Assembly: GCF_026210795.1 (NCBI RefSeq)
Contig: NC_089455.1
Span: 2,976,001-3,040,000 of the forward strand
Source: Rhizophagus irregularis
Taxonomy: Eukaryota; Glomeromycota; Glomeromycetes; Glomerales; Glomeraceae
DNA length: 64,000 nucleotides
Direction: 5' to 3'
The stretch's first letter is position 1, and the number at the start of each line of letters is the position of its first letter. The notes under the pieces are model-generated. The model saw only the letters and a list, made by a program, of their open reading frames with translations, did no database searches and had not been told where the DNA came from. Positions 11,057-22,200 of the stretch are shown piece by piece. A program made the translations under genes and the position numbers.

Positions 11057-12717
11057 AATAAAAATAAAAATAAATAAATTGAATGTTTAAAAAAAATAAA
11101 ATAAAAATAATGTTTTAAAAAATTTAATAAAATATTGTTTCGATTTATAAAATCTTTGACTTAATAAAAGTCTTACACATTTCTCAATTCAAAAAATCAG
11201 AAAAATTTCAAAAGATATTTATATTATATTTTGAATTAAAAAACCACATGGACTAGAAATTTCCTAAAATTATTTTTCAAAGGAGATGATGCCATATTTC
11301 GCCAAGAAAATTCGACGGTAATTTTACGTAATATGTAAGAGTAGTTTAATTTTTTTCTTTCTAATTGAAAATAAAAAATAATATTATTATTATGCGTATA
11401 TATGTAATGTTACTTAAAGAGAGTGCCGTAGTTCATAAATAATCAGTCCAGGCTGTTCAATTGTTCAATTGTAGAAAATAAACCTGAAATTCGTGACACT
11501 TGAACCCTTCAAATTTTTATCATCCTTTGAAGTTTCTTATTTATTAATATAACTTTCTTTTAAATAAAAGGCAGCGTGGTAACCGATTGCATTAAAATCA
11601 ATCACATTCCTGGTATTGTAGATCAAAATAAAATATAATTCCGCTTTGTTTACTTTGAATATTATCCAAAACGGAGTCACAAAATTCTTAATCGTTTATT
11701 AATCGTGATAGAAAGTGTGTCATAGGTGTCATAATGAAAAAATCACGCGGGAAGTTTAACTTGTAAATAAATTATTATAAAAAAGTAATTTAACAAAGGA
11801 ATTTTTTACGCGGGATATTCAATTAAACCACGTGCGCTATTATTATTGTTGTTGAAAATCTCTGGAATACATAACGCGTGTGTAACTTTCGTAATATCTT
11901 AACCGTTGATCAAAACTTGACTAAATTTAGTAGCATTAATTAAATCTGTCGGGTCTTCTTTCGAATAACATTGAGCTCTTGCTATTTAAGTTTCCTTGAA
12001 ATCCTAGTAAAGAATTGATTCGGTGATGATTATAAATAATAAATAATTTTTATTATGCAAATAATAACATATAATGAATAGTTCCGATTGTAAAACATCA
12101 CAGCATAATTAACTGTTACATTCAAATTTAAATATATATATATATATTAATAAAAAAAAATCTCTTACAACGTGATTGAATTCGTTTTCCGCAGGCGCAG
12201 GATAAATAAAAAATTTATATTACCTTATTACTTCAAATCCAAATTCGGTTATGGCGCTTTTATAATCAGGAACATTTTCTTTCAATGATTTATTAATATT
12301 ATATTTATTACTATTATAAAATAAAGAATTTCTAAATTTAAATTCTATTTTTCATTATATTTTTCTCCTTACAAACAAACAGCGGTCAAAATAAAATAAT
12401 TTTGGATCAAACATTGTTAATACTTTCTTTCATTTTTTTTTTAATAATAAAGTGATTTTTTTTTCCTGTTCATGAATGTTTATTATACATAACAGGTTTT
12501 TTTTTTTAAAAAAAAAAGTGTTTGAATGTAAACAAATTGTTTTTTAAATAAAGTATTATTAAAAGATTACGTACCATAATAGAATCGGTTTTTTTAAAAA
12601 AATAAGATTTGAATGCTTTCGAGTTACACGTGATATGTTACGTTACACGTATTCATAGCCTGTGATGCAATAATAAGAAAAAAAAAAATTTATTACTTAA
12701 TTAATTATTATTACTTT
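11057..12717. other. Gene-free AT-rich stretch upstream of the HMG gene
   Basis: About 1.7 kb contain no coding region I can support on either strand. The part next to 11057 should hold the HMG gene promoter. Long A and T runs (12428-12530) and a short (TA)n (12132-12150) are the only structure seen. Confidence 0.5.
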
Positions 12718-12788
12718 TCCGCATCGGGGAATCGAACCCCGGCCGTCGCGGTGAAAGCGCGAAATCCTAACCACTGGACCAATGCGGA
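12718..12788 (-). tRNA. tRNA-Glu (UUC)
   Basis: The reverse strand forms a complete 71-nt cloverleaf. The acceptor arms TCCGCAT and ATGCGGA pair perfectly. An A box (TGGTCCAGTGG) and a B box (GGTTCGAATCC) are present. The anticodon loop is CTTTCAC, with anticodon TTC on a CGCG stem. There is no intron. A T-run that could end Pol III transcription lies about 30 nt downstream (12678-12690 on the reverse strand). Sequence and anticodon agree with fungal tRNA-Glu. Confidence 0.97.
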
Positions 12789-13972
12789 TATTGATATATT
12801 AGTCCTCAATTTTAATCAATATATGTTGATATTCAGTTTTGGTTTTTTACAATGTAAATAGTAATTGATATTCCAATAATTTTTAATCTATCAGTTAAAA
12901 ATGAAAAAAAAAAATGTGGCGTTTTTTTTTCATTCATTATTATACATTTATATACTTAATTTAATGTTGTACCTAACTCATTAGCAAACCTTATTAGGCG
13001 GTTAACTTCGGTCCTTAGCCGATAAATTAAATAACTCTAACTATATTTTTTCTTTATTCGAAGAACAAAATAGAAGGTTTTTGAATGAATGCATTACCGA
13101 TTGGAAAAAAATGACGCGATATCGTTTATTTAATAATTTAGAATTTGAAATGACAAACAAATTTATCATTTGTATTTCATGAATCGAATGTTCTATTATA
13201 ATTATTAAAGTTTCAGGATTGCCGGAAAGCGAACAATGGACACTACAGCATTTTCCGATTTAAATGTGGAGCATACATATCCTTTTTTGGAGTTGTATAT
13301 ATATATATATATATATTTTTCAAATAGTTTATATATGTACTATTTTAAAAATTTCTTTAATTTAAAATCTCTCCGAAAAATAATTTAACAGTAATATAAT
13401 AAAGAAGTAATGAAATAAACATTTCAAATCTTATAACGGATTTTAAAATATTGATGGATTTATCATTCCGTCTTTATTATGACTCTTTCTTGAGTCCTAA
13501 GTGTGGCACATTAGGAGTTTGAGACGAATGTTATAGTATCGTACCGCATATTTTTATAAGGAATCAACATATTTAATATTTAATGGTATTTTCATATTGA
13601 GTTTCTTGTGCGGTACGATAGATATTTTTCGATTTTTCGGTGTACGAATAACTTTATCTTTTCTTGAATTAATTTTACGTACTTAATTAATATTTATAAT
13701 GACTGCTATTCTTTGTATAAAATGGTTAACTCGAAAATTTATTTAAAAAACGTTTGATAGAAATTTTTATTAGAATTATGCATACATAAAATTGTTTACA
13801 GTTTATATGTTGTGTTAAATTTCTTGAATGGGGGAAAATATATAAATCTGCCATTAGAAAAGGTTACTGGAATCTTCTAAAACATATACAAAAAATTTGT
13901 GTTTGGTGTAACTTTACACGAATTTTTTTTTGAATAAACTCAATTCTCCAGACATGGCATCGTAAAAGAAAC
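12789..13972. other. Gene-free stretch with a 12-bp inverted repeat
   Basis: No coding region is supported in this 1.2 kb. It includes a (TA)n tract at 13298-13316 and a perfect inverted repeat TATCGTACCGCA at 13537-13548 and 13609-13620, spaced 60 bp apart. The last part should be the promoter of the coiled-coil gene. Confidence 0.5.
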
Positions 13973-14350
13973 ATGGATACCAAACCTCATCACACAATTG
14001 AGTATTATAAATCAGAAATTGTTAAAAAAGATGAGATAATTGAAAAATTATTTGAAGAAGTTGATGAATTAAAAGAAAATCAACAAGAACATAATAAAGT
14101 TGTTGAAAAATTAAAAAATGAAACGGAAAGTTTAACTCAAGACAATCATAAAAAGGACCAATTTATTGAATCATTAAAAACTTATTATAATAAAGCTTTG
14201 GATAAAATTAATAATTATGAAAATTTATTGCAAGACATGCAACAGAGAGAGAATGATTGGAAGAAAAGAGAAAATGAATGGATAAAACAACACGACAAGT
14301 TAGACGAACTTCGTTCTCATTTAGCGAAATCTTTGGAGAAATCTTTATAG
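13973..14350 (+). CDS. Small coiled-coil protein, function unknown
   Basis: This is a single open frame of 125 residues starting MDTKPHHTIEYYKSEIVKKD. It is almost entirely charged helix (Glu, Lys, Asn, Gln) with heptad-like spacing, as in IIEKLFEEVDELKENQQEHN and LQDMQQRENDWKKRENEW. It has no cysteines, no membrane segment and no enzyme motif. Strong coiled coil over about residues 10-120 is all that can be said. It could be a complete small scaffold protein or one exon of something larger, though I see no good donor before the stop. It converges on the ubiquitin hydrolase gene, leaving about 240 bp. Confidence 0.6.
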   Translation: MDTKPHHTIEYYKSEIVKKDEIIEKLFEEVDELKENQQEHNKVVEKLKNETESLTQDNHKKDQFIESLKTYYNKALDKINNYENLLQDMQQRENDWKKRENEWIKQHDKLDELRSHLAKSLEKSL

Positions 14351-14404
14351 CAGCGATAACGGATTATTATTTATTTATGATAGTTATTTAGAATTTCAAT
14401 AATA

Positions 14405-14486
14405 TTGATAACATTTTTCATAATCCAAATTGTAATCTTTAATAATAATTTGATAACATTTTTCATAATCCAAATTGTAATTTTTA
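14405..14486. repeat. 45-bp tandem duplication
   Basis: The block beginning ttgataacatttttcataat occurs at 14405 and again at 14450, so the period is 45 bp. The two copies differ at one or two sites in the matched part. It lies in the 3' spacer between the coiled-coil gene and the ubiquitin hydrolase gene. Confidence 0.9.
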
Positions 14487-14586
14487 AAATTGCCAAATAC
14501 AATAATACATTTTATTTTATTTATACTTCAGATATCATATATAGATTCAGCAGATATAATAAAATATTTATTTGTACATCAAATTA

Positions 14587-15822
14587 TTATTGATTAGATG
14601 AGAGCGCAATTACTGTAAATTCAATTTTATCGGGATCTCTGTTCATAAACTTTTTGATGATTTTAGCCGAATCCTATTTAGATCAAAAAATATATAACAT
14701 ATATATATTATTATTATTATAGGTAATACGCAAAATAATATGAAATAAAAGTAATATGCTTTTTATTAACCTTCAATAAATCAGTGCATTTTCCATGATT
14801 AATAGGAAACGGTTTTCTTCCGTCTAATTCATAAAGAGAACCATCCTTTTCGACAAACGCGGCGAAATGTGAATTCACATCTTCGTCTGCTCTTGGTGCC
14901 TATTAATAAATAATTAATTTATATAATTACAAAAACGAATTAAAAATCAATAATTTATAAATTTACTTTAGTTTGTCCCGATGATGCAGAAGCTTGATGA
15001 GCTTCTGCCAATCCTTCATCGTCCTCAAGAACCTTAGCGCGTTCTTCAGGTGTTAAATTCTTTGTTTTATCCAATAAACTCTTAAGTGGACCATCTTAAA
15101 TTAAAAGAAACGCGTCATTATATTATTAACGTGCTTATCATTAAATTAAATCATTTTTACAAAATTTTTTTTTTTTTATTCAAAGAAACATTAGTAAACG
15201 TTCTTTAATTAGAAAATACAATACATACCAATTTTAATTACATCCGTATTGCTGGCTAGAGTATGTAACAATCCAATAGTACCACATGCGTTAGATATCG
15301 TTTGTCTAAAAAACACTACATTTGGGGAAACTTCTTGCCCATTTTCTTGAATTTTTTTCGCTTCCTCTTTACGATCTTTCTCATAATTTTCGGTTATGGG
15401 AAAAAGAAGAATAACTGCTTTGACGGGTTGAGGGACCATTAAAAGAAGTTCATCATCAAGACCTATAAAAAAGAATATAATAATTAAAATTATTTTAAAA
15501 TATTTGATAGGAACGAGTGTTACTAATGCAAAAAGTCAAGTACTTGCCCAAAACGTCAGTATAAGCCCAATCTTTAGATACTCCTAGTTTATAAACATAC
15601 TATCCAAGTGGAAATAGAAATTTGTAAGTATATCATATCTTTTCTCTTTTTTTTTTAGGAAAAGAAAACAAGAACCTTACGTCGTTCATAACCTAAAAAA
15701 ACAGAGAAAGGAATTTAGTAACGGACAAAAAATACATTTGCGTATAATATCATAAATAAAGTAAAATAAAGGCTATTAACTTGAGGGTTTGATTCCAATG
15801 GGAGCCATTTTGACTTCGACAT
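14587..15822 (-). CDS. YUH1: Ubiquitin carboxyl-terminal hydrolase, UCH family (YUH1/UCHL3-like)
   Basis: UCH enzymes are cysteine proteases that trim small adducts from the ubiquitin C-terminus. The protein starts [14 protein letters not shown] (15822-15781). A 12-nt exon (15682-15693, VMND) follows, then [18 protein letters not shown] (15548-15599) and [20 protein letters not shown]. Catalytic residues are visible: Gln and Cys in [15 protein letters not shown], His in [11 protein letters not shown] and Asp in [12 protein letters not shown]. The C-terminus is [13 protein letters not shown]. The intron after VLG begins GCAAGT (15547-15542), a GC-AG intron; with it the frame joins exactly as in UCHL3. 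The variable crossover-loop segment ([11 protein letters not shown]) lies before the catalytic His. No deleted motif is seen. It is divergent from the small membrane-protein gene. Confidence 0.92.
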
Positions 15823-16396
15823 GGTGTTTGATTCTTGTGTGAAGAAGATATCATTTCTTGCGCGGTTATATAGTTATTAAATTTCTAAATCATGTGATCA
15901 TGAGATTAATTTAAGTCTTAATACGTGTAAAATACGTACGTAATTCCGCGAATTCCGATACGTAAATTATGTAAACGTAATCAAACTACGGTAATGATAA
16001 TCCCAATTAAATTAAACTTTTAAGGATTAATAACCCTATTAAAATAACTCAAAACGAATCTAATGATGACTAAATGGAGAGCTATAATTAATATAATTTT
16101 AACTTCGCCAAAATTGTGATGAAGATAAATTCCGATCACTAGATCATGAGCTGATTAACGCTAACGTAATACAAAAATTATTTACGTAATTTTTATCCAT
16201 GTGATATCAAATTTTGTACGATTTGTACGACTAAAAAAAAAAAATATTTTTAAATCAGATTATCTTAGAATTCAAATCTAAATGAAGGAATATCGAATAT
16301 CTTCCTTTCCTAACGTTCTTGCGTTTAGAATACAATCCTATAGTGCTTTTTTGAATGAATGAAATGCAATTACATTCATGATAATTTAATTTTAAT
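15823..16396. promoter_or_regulatory. Divergent promoter region (UCH / small membrane protein)
   Basis: This 574-bp spacer lies between two genes read outward. It is AT-rich with several acgta steps and no motif I can name. The function is inferred from layout. Confidence 0.45.
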
Positions 16397-16651
16397 ATGC
16401 GTCCAATAATAAATGCAAGATTAACAGCAGCACAAAAATCAAAAGTTACATTTACGTTATTCTCAAGTGTTGCTTTATTTGCAATATTTACAGTTGCGGC
16501 TCCAGCTATTTTGCCTTGCCCAGCATTTGATGAAACTCAACGTAAAGCATTATTAGAACAACGTCGTAAAGCTAAATTAATTGGAAGAAAAGAGGTTGTA
16601 ATTGAACCTAGAAAACATAATCAACAATATCAAAAGAAAGTTGAAAGTTAA
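16397..16651 (+). CDS. Small single-pass membrane protein, function unknown (possibly mitochondrial)
   Basis: This is a single exon of 84 residues: MRPIINARLTAAQKSKVTFT, one hydrophobic helix (about residues 18-40, LFSSVALFAIFTVAAPAIL), then a PCPAF turn and a basic, charged tail (QRKALLEQRRKAKLIGRKE). A short Arg-bearing N-terminus, one membrane span and a basic tail are common in small mitochondrial inner-membrane assembly factors. I do not recognise the family and infer the location from composition only. It is a clean ORF between UCH (divergent) and SDHAF1 (convergent). Confidence 0.65.
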   Translation: MRPIINARLTAAQKSKVTFTLFSSVALFAIFTVAAPAILPCPAFDETQRKALLEQRRKAKLIGRKEVVIEPRKHNQQYQKKVES

Positions 16652-17182
16652 TATTTGATGTGATGTATATAGAACGAGTCGAAATTGGGTGATTAGTTTA
16701 TAATTCGTGAAAGATTGTAGTAAAAAGTATTTAGTAGTAGAATGTGTCATGTATATATATACTGTATATCTCATTTTTTTCTTATTTGATGGCAATTTAT
16801 TATTTAGTGCTAGATGTAACAATTTTTATTCAACATATATTTACATTTAGTATTTAAATATAACATTTAAATGAATTTTATCTACATTTTTTTTTTTCAT
16901 TGCGATTAAATATAATAAACATTCTAATGAAAATTTTTTGTTTAATGCTTATTTGCTGAATTTATTTACAGATTACAATAAGAATAATAAGAATTAATAA
17001 TTAAGAATTAAGAATTAAGGAAATTAAAGAATTAAAAGAATTAAAATAAAAATTAAATGTAAATAGCAATAATTTGTAAGTGCACCCGGAATTTCTTAGA
17101 AAAATCATTTCTTTTTCTTTTTCTTATTATGACATTTTGACACTTTTCTTCTTTGAACTGTTTGTAAACACACACTCTTCAC
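16652..17182. other. Convergent intergenic spacer
   Basis: These are 3' flanks of the small membrane protein and SDHAF1 genes, AT-rich with short aattaag repeats at 16975-17055. No gene is seen; the reverse frame at 16577-16822 is an antisense shadow. Confidence 0.5.
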
Positions 17183-17501
17183 TTACGAATGAATGTCTTT
17201 AACGCTATCGTTTTCATAAACTTCTAATTGTCTTTTACCTTTTCTCAGCATATATTCTATCATATTATGATCTCTTGGTGATATAGTATGTTGACGAAAT
17301 TGTGATCTTACAAATTGTTGAAATCTATTTTGCGCTTCCTTATTAATTGGGTAAGAGAAAGGATTAGTATTTTACGAAATTAAATCAAATAAAATTTTTG
17401 AAAATTGAAATTACAATAGGTTTTTTTCGTACAGCTCTACAACATATTCGATAAAAATTTATTACTTCGGTTTGTAAACCTGAACGACGTATTTGTGACA
17501 T
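17183..17501 (-). CDS. SDH6: Succinate dehydrogenase assembly factor 1 (LYR family)
   Basis: SDHAF1/Sdh6 is a small mitochondrial LYR protein that helps load iron-sulfur clusters into the Sdh2 subunit of complex II. Exon 1 reads MSQIRRSGLQTEVINFYRIC followed by CRAVRKKP, with the LYR tripeptide present as FYR. After one intron the protein continues EAQNRFQQFVRSQFRQHTIS, PRDHNMIEYMLRKGKRQLEV and ends ENDSVKDIHS. The R-x-E/Q-F-R-Q-H and IEYxxRxGKRQL segments match SDHAF1 closely, and the length (about 85-90 aa) is right for the family. The acceptor (AAG before GAAGCG) is my best choice. It lies in tandem 297 bp downstream of the NSP1 stop. Confidence 0.87.
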
Positions 17502-17797
17502 TTGTTTCAAAAAAATAAAAAAAAAAAAATCTCGTTATAAAAAACTCGATCATGATTCTGAGAGACCTATCAAATTCCGATTCTTAGTAGTGAGTCAGTC
17601 AATTAGACATACGATAATTAAAGAAATAATTTTATTTATTAAAATGTTTATATTTTTTACATCACAAAAATAATTATTAATAAATTAATTATTTTTAATA
17701 TAAAAATGTTTCTTTTTTTTTTATTGTAAATTCTTTTTCAATGTTTGTCATGCTGATAGAAATGTACGAGCCACAATTCCTCGTTATATCTAACATT

Positions 17798-17831
17798 TTA
17801 TACGGGATTGTTAGTACCATTTTGTTGTTGC

Positions 17832-17862
<31 letters not shown>

Positions 17863-20820
17863 GAGCATTTAGCTCATTTTCAGCTTGAATTAGTAGCTGT
17901 TTTGCATTTTGAACGCCTTGAGTAAGTTGATTGGCCTGTGAATCTATCCATTGCAGTGATGTTAAATGCGAATTAAGAATCTTGACAACTTCATCCATCT
18001 GAAATTAAGATTTAAGCAAGAGATTGAATAATGTATCCAATTTCTATCACTAAATATAATAATTTATTACAAAATGACTTTGTTACTTACCGGGTCCTCC
18101 TCTATGTCTTCTTTATCTTGATTTCCATTTGATTCATCAATAACATAAGGTTTTATTATATTTCGATTTACATCAGTAATAATGGTGGACAAAACTTGAC
18201 TCATTTCACCTAATTCTTGGTTGATTTCTTCGGCCATATCATAACTATTTTCAAAAAAAAAACATTGAATTAATAAATTAATTTAGAATTTAATAATAAA
18301 AATAAAAATATATATATATATTTTTAAAATATACTTCTTCTCCCTCTCTTTGTCTAAAGGTTTCGTACTATCCAGTACTGGTTCTGAAAATTTCACTTCA
18401 TACTCTGACAACATCTTTTCAAGATCATCCTGGCGTCTCGCGATACTATCCAGACCTGCATCTATTTCAGACTGGAGCAATTCAGCTTTTGTTGATTCTT
18501 CTTCTAATCTAACAATCTATAATAATACCAAAAAAAAATCAGATCTTCTATTTATAAATTTAATAACGTTTTTTAAATTATTAATCACCCTTCCAGAATT
18601 TTCAATAATCTTTTGGTCCTTTTCCCTTAATTGACTTGCTTGATTATGAAATTTCTTGAGGGAAGTATCCAGGTCCTTTTTCCATCTATTAATTATAGTT
18701 TCAATGTTACTGTTCTTTAGCCAAGCTGAAGAAGATGGTATGCTTTCAGTTGATGATTGTGACGTTGTTCCAACCGTAGTAGATGTTCTTGCTGGAAAAT
18801 TTATGTTGCTGCTGGATGATGTTTGTAAAGTTGGCCTAAATTGAGACGGTGTGGTTGATGAAGTCGGAAAAAGCCCAGTAGATGTAGTCTGTGGTATAAT
18901 TGAAGGAGGTTTTGTTATAGATAAAGACGGTGCTTTCAATGAAGCTTTACATAAAACTTTGGTTAGTATTATAAATAAAGGCAATTGATGTTCAAAAAAA
19001 AAAAATTTTACTCACATGAAGTTGAAGGAAAAATTGACGGAGCAATAGTGGTAGTTGTGCTTGTACCAAATGCTGAAAATGGTCTCGCAGTAGTTGATTG
19101 TGTAGTTGATTGAGTGGATGATAAACCACCAATTCTAGACGCAAGATTTGAACTTTGACTCGGAGATGTAGTAGTTGTAAGGCTAAATCCAGTCTGTAAT
19201 GTTGGAGTCGTCATACCGCTTGGTTTATTTAAATTTCCAAAAGGAGACGTATTGGTTGTTCTTGGGTTACCGAAACCAAAACCTGTAGCTGAAGCAGGTG
19301 CGGAAGTAGTTGCAATATTTCCGATAGACCCTAAACCTGCTCCAGAAATTGTTGATGCGGTGGCGCTACTTTGTCGGAAACTTCCAAGTAATGTGGATTG
19401 AGATCCGGCAGATGTTGTTTGATTTGTATTTCCAAACGATCCGAATGCTGACTTTGTAGTGGCAGTGCCACCAAAGCTGCTAAAGGGTGATGTAGGAGCA
19501 GTGGTAGCAGCACCAAATGATTGAGCTTGAGTTGAAGCTGCAGAAGTAGAAGAAGTTTGATTTCCGAAACCAGCAAGTCCTGATTGTGACGTCGTTGTAG
19601 TGGATGATGATAGGCTTCCGAAACCAAATCCAGGCTTAGTCGTCGTCGCAGCAGTTGATGGTATGTGTCCAAAACCGAATCCAGATTTATTCGTCGTTGT
19701 ATTGGTTGATGTGTTTCCGAAATTACCAAATCCTGATTGGGTTGTCGTTGTAGTGGATGGTAGGCTTCCAAAACCAGCAAATCCTGGTTGAGTGGTTGTT
19801 GCAGTAGGTAGTGATGGGTTTCCAAAACCTAAACCAGGTTTATTCGTCGTTGTATTGGTTGATGTGTTTCCGAAATTACCAAATCCTGATTGGGTTGTCG
19901 TTGTAGTGGATGGTAGGTTTCCAAAACCAGCAAATCCTGGTTGAGTGGTTGTTGCAGTAGATGATGATGATGGGTTTCCGAAACCAAATAATGCTGGTTG
20001 AGTGGTTGTTGCAGTAGATGATGATGATGATGGATTTCCGAAACCAGTAAATCCTGATTGAGTTGTTCCGGTAGATGATGTCGTGAATCCAAATGGTTTA
20101 GCTGAACTCTGAGTATTAGTAACAGTACTGAACGGCGATTGGGCTTGAGTTGAGACAGTAGTAGGAGGTGACGTTGTTTTTGGAAAACCAAATAATGAAG
20201 GTCCTACAGTTGTTGCAGTTGTTTGACTTGCAGTCGTTTGATTTGCGACTCCAAAACTTATTGGTTTACCAAATCCAGCTGTAACACCACCAAAAGGCGC
20301 TGTTCCATTATTATTAAAACCGCCGAATGCACTACCGCTTTGTTGCGTTGCTGTATTATCTTTAAGCAAACTAGAACCAGCTGCTGCACCTCCAGTCGTG
20401 GATTCAGTTGGTTTACTAAATGAAGGAAATGAAGATTGTGTGGTTGAAGAAATTGGAGCACCAAACGAAGGTTTCATAGTCGACGTTTGGGCGAAACTTT
20501 GTGAACTAGAAGGAAAAGCAGTTGTTGGAAAAGGAGAATTTGTTGTCAAGGTAGCAGAAGAACTTCCAATAGTAGTATTTGTTGATGAATCACTTATTGG
20601 TAATGTTGTTGATCTTGTACCCGCATTGCTTTGAGCACCTGTTGATGTAGACTGCTCGCTACCTTGTGTTGTTGTTGGAGCTGGGTTATTATTATTTGAA
20701 CTTTCTGCTATTAAGTAAAATTACATTTTTAATGACACGTCAAAAGCATGAAAAAAGAGAAGAAAGAGAAGAAAGAAGGTAGAGAAAGTAGAGATAAAAA
20801 AATTACAAAGACTTACCCAT
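17798..20820 (-). CDS. NSP1: Nucleoporin Nsp1/Nup62
   Basis: Nsp1 is a central-channel FG nucleoporin that also anchors the Nup82 and Nic96 subcomplexes through its C-terminal coiled coil. Exon 1 is only ATGG (20817-20820), followed by a 109-nt intron with a GTAAGT donor; the next exon starts GCA. The N-terminal ~560 residues are Ser/Thr/Gln-rich with many FG, GFG and FGF repeats (19015-20700). They include a duplicated block near 19640-19960. The C-terminal Nsp1_C coiled coil begins IETIINRWKKDLDTSLKKFH and continues ELLQSEIDAGLDSIARRQDD, SYDMAEEINQELGEMSQVLS and LTSLQWIDSQANQLTQGVQ. A poly-Gln run of 14 precedes NGTNNPV and the stop (17798). Four or more introns lie in the coiled-coil part. 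It is divergent from MIS18. Confidence 0.95.
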
Positions 20821-20980
20821 CGTGATAAATTTTTAAATTTTTGAAAAGTGAAATGTGCTGCAATAATTTTTATATGTGTACTAAACGCACGTGATATTCA
20901 TATGACATGCTATTTTTACGCGATATCAATTAAAACGACAAATAAAAAAAATAATAGTTACTAACGAATTAGATTAATAA
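20821..20980. promoter_or_regulatory. Compact bidirectional promoter (NSP1 / MIS18)
   Basis: Only 160 bp separate the NSP1 and MIS18 start codons. The segment contains cacgtga (20890-20896), an E-box-like core. Both genes have an intron at or next to the start codon, so some control sequence may sit in those introns. Confidence 0.5.
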
Positions 20981-22200
20981 ATGGTAAACTATTTTTAATT
21001 TGTAATCATAATTTTATATACAAATCTTTTGTAAATATTTATTTTACAGGATCAAGCGAACAAACCGAATTCTATCAAGCCACCGCCTCAGCATAATCGC
21101 GTATTGCAAGAAATTACGGGCCCTCTGGTTTTTCAATGTTTAAAATGTCGACTGATAGTGGGCGATTCGTTCGCGTTTGTTACAGCTGATCGTGATTTGA
21201 ACTCGGTTGTGTTGTATGGTTAGAAATTTATTTAATTTCTTACGCGTCTTTATTTTATATCTTTATATATATACATTTTAACTTAAAAAAAAAAAATATT
21301 AATTTCAGCAAAACCTCATAACATCAGGGTTGGTACAGATCTGTTATGGTCAAGAGAAGGCATTGATATTGGAAGGTTAATAATTTTTTATTGGAGATGG
21401 TACCTATCACAATGGCTCAAATTTTTTTTGTCTCAATTATATAGTACATATATTATGATATACTGTAACGGTTGTAATTTGACGCTTGGAAAAGTATGGC
21501 GTACAACACCACGTAAATTAGATTATATTCGGTATTAAAAATTGTTCACAATTACATATCCAATTTGTTAAATTTGATGAAATTCTCACTTTTTCAAAAA
21601 ATCAAACAGTGATTTATACACACTTAATTTAGATTGCGTTATGATGTAGGTATTTATTTTCTAATGAATTATTTTGAACAAAAGTATTAGTATTCGCGAG
21701 TTTTAATGTTTTAATTATTAATTTATTAGCTATCAGTTGGGCGATTTTATTGATCCAAATTCTACACCAACGGATATACATACTTTGCCGAGTTCTAGGA
21801 TGCAACAAATATCAATAAATAAGGTATAATACTTTAATTAGCAAATTCGTTTAATATATCATAAATTTACGCGACATGAAATTGATTATTAATTATGATC
21901 CAATTCATTAATTATGATAAAGCTTAAAGACATGATTTTAATACTTAACGAACGGATCACAACATTAGAACATACTCTTGATAAACGCGTAAATAAAACA
22001 CCAAATGATTCTGCGGTTTCTTCGTCAACCGAAGGTAGCAACGCGTGTATTGTTGTTACATCTCGTGGTATGTAATTTCTTTCGATTATTTTAAAGAAGA
22101 AAGTCTTATTCTTCTGATCTATTATATCAAAATTTTTCCTTAATTAGGTGCTCAGGATAATTCAATCGAGACACATCCTAATCATCGAATTTTGGGATGA
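20981..22200 (+). CDS. MIS18: Mis18 centromere protein (Yippee/Mis18 domain)
   Basis: Mis18 primes centromeres for CENP-A loading. The inferred first exon is just ATG (20981-20983), spliced to GATCAAGCG at 21050 to give MDQANKPNSIKPPPQHNRVL. The domain has two CxxC knuckles: FQCLKCRLIVGDSF (Cys about 31 and 34) and YCNGCNLTLGKVWRTTP (Cys about 87 and 90). It ends in RKLDYIR and a Y-LGDFIDP stretch, all matching Mis18. A predicted helix, LKDMILILNERITTLEHTLD, forms the C-terminal oligomerisation segment. The last exon ends HRILG and stops at 22198-22200. Exons 21050-21218, 21309-21375 and 21445-21531 are clear. The small exon near 21630-21650 and its junction to the LGDF exon are less certain. 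If exon 1 is wrong, the start would lie elsewhere upstream. Confidence 0.85.

Noticed and set aside
19331-20464. Several frames antisense to, or shifted within, the NSP1 FG-repeat exon
   Set aside because: Low-complexity shadows of a repetitive exon with no independent features.
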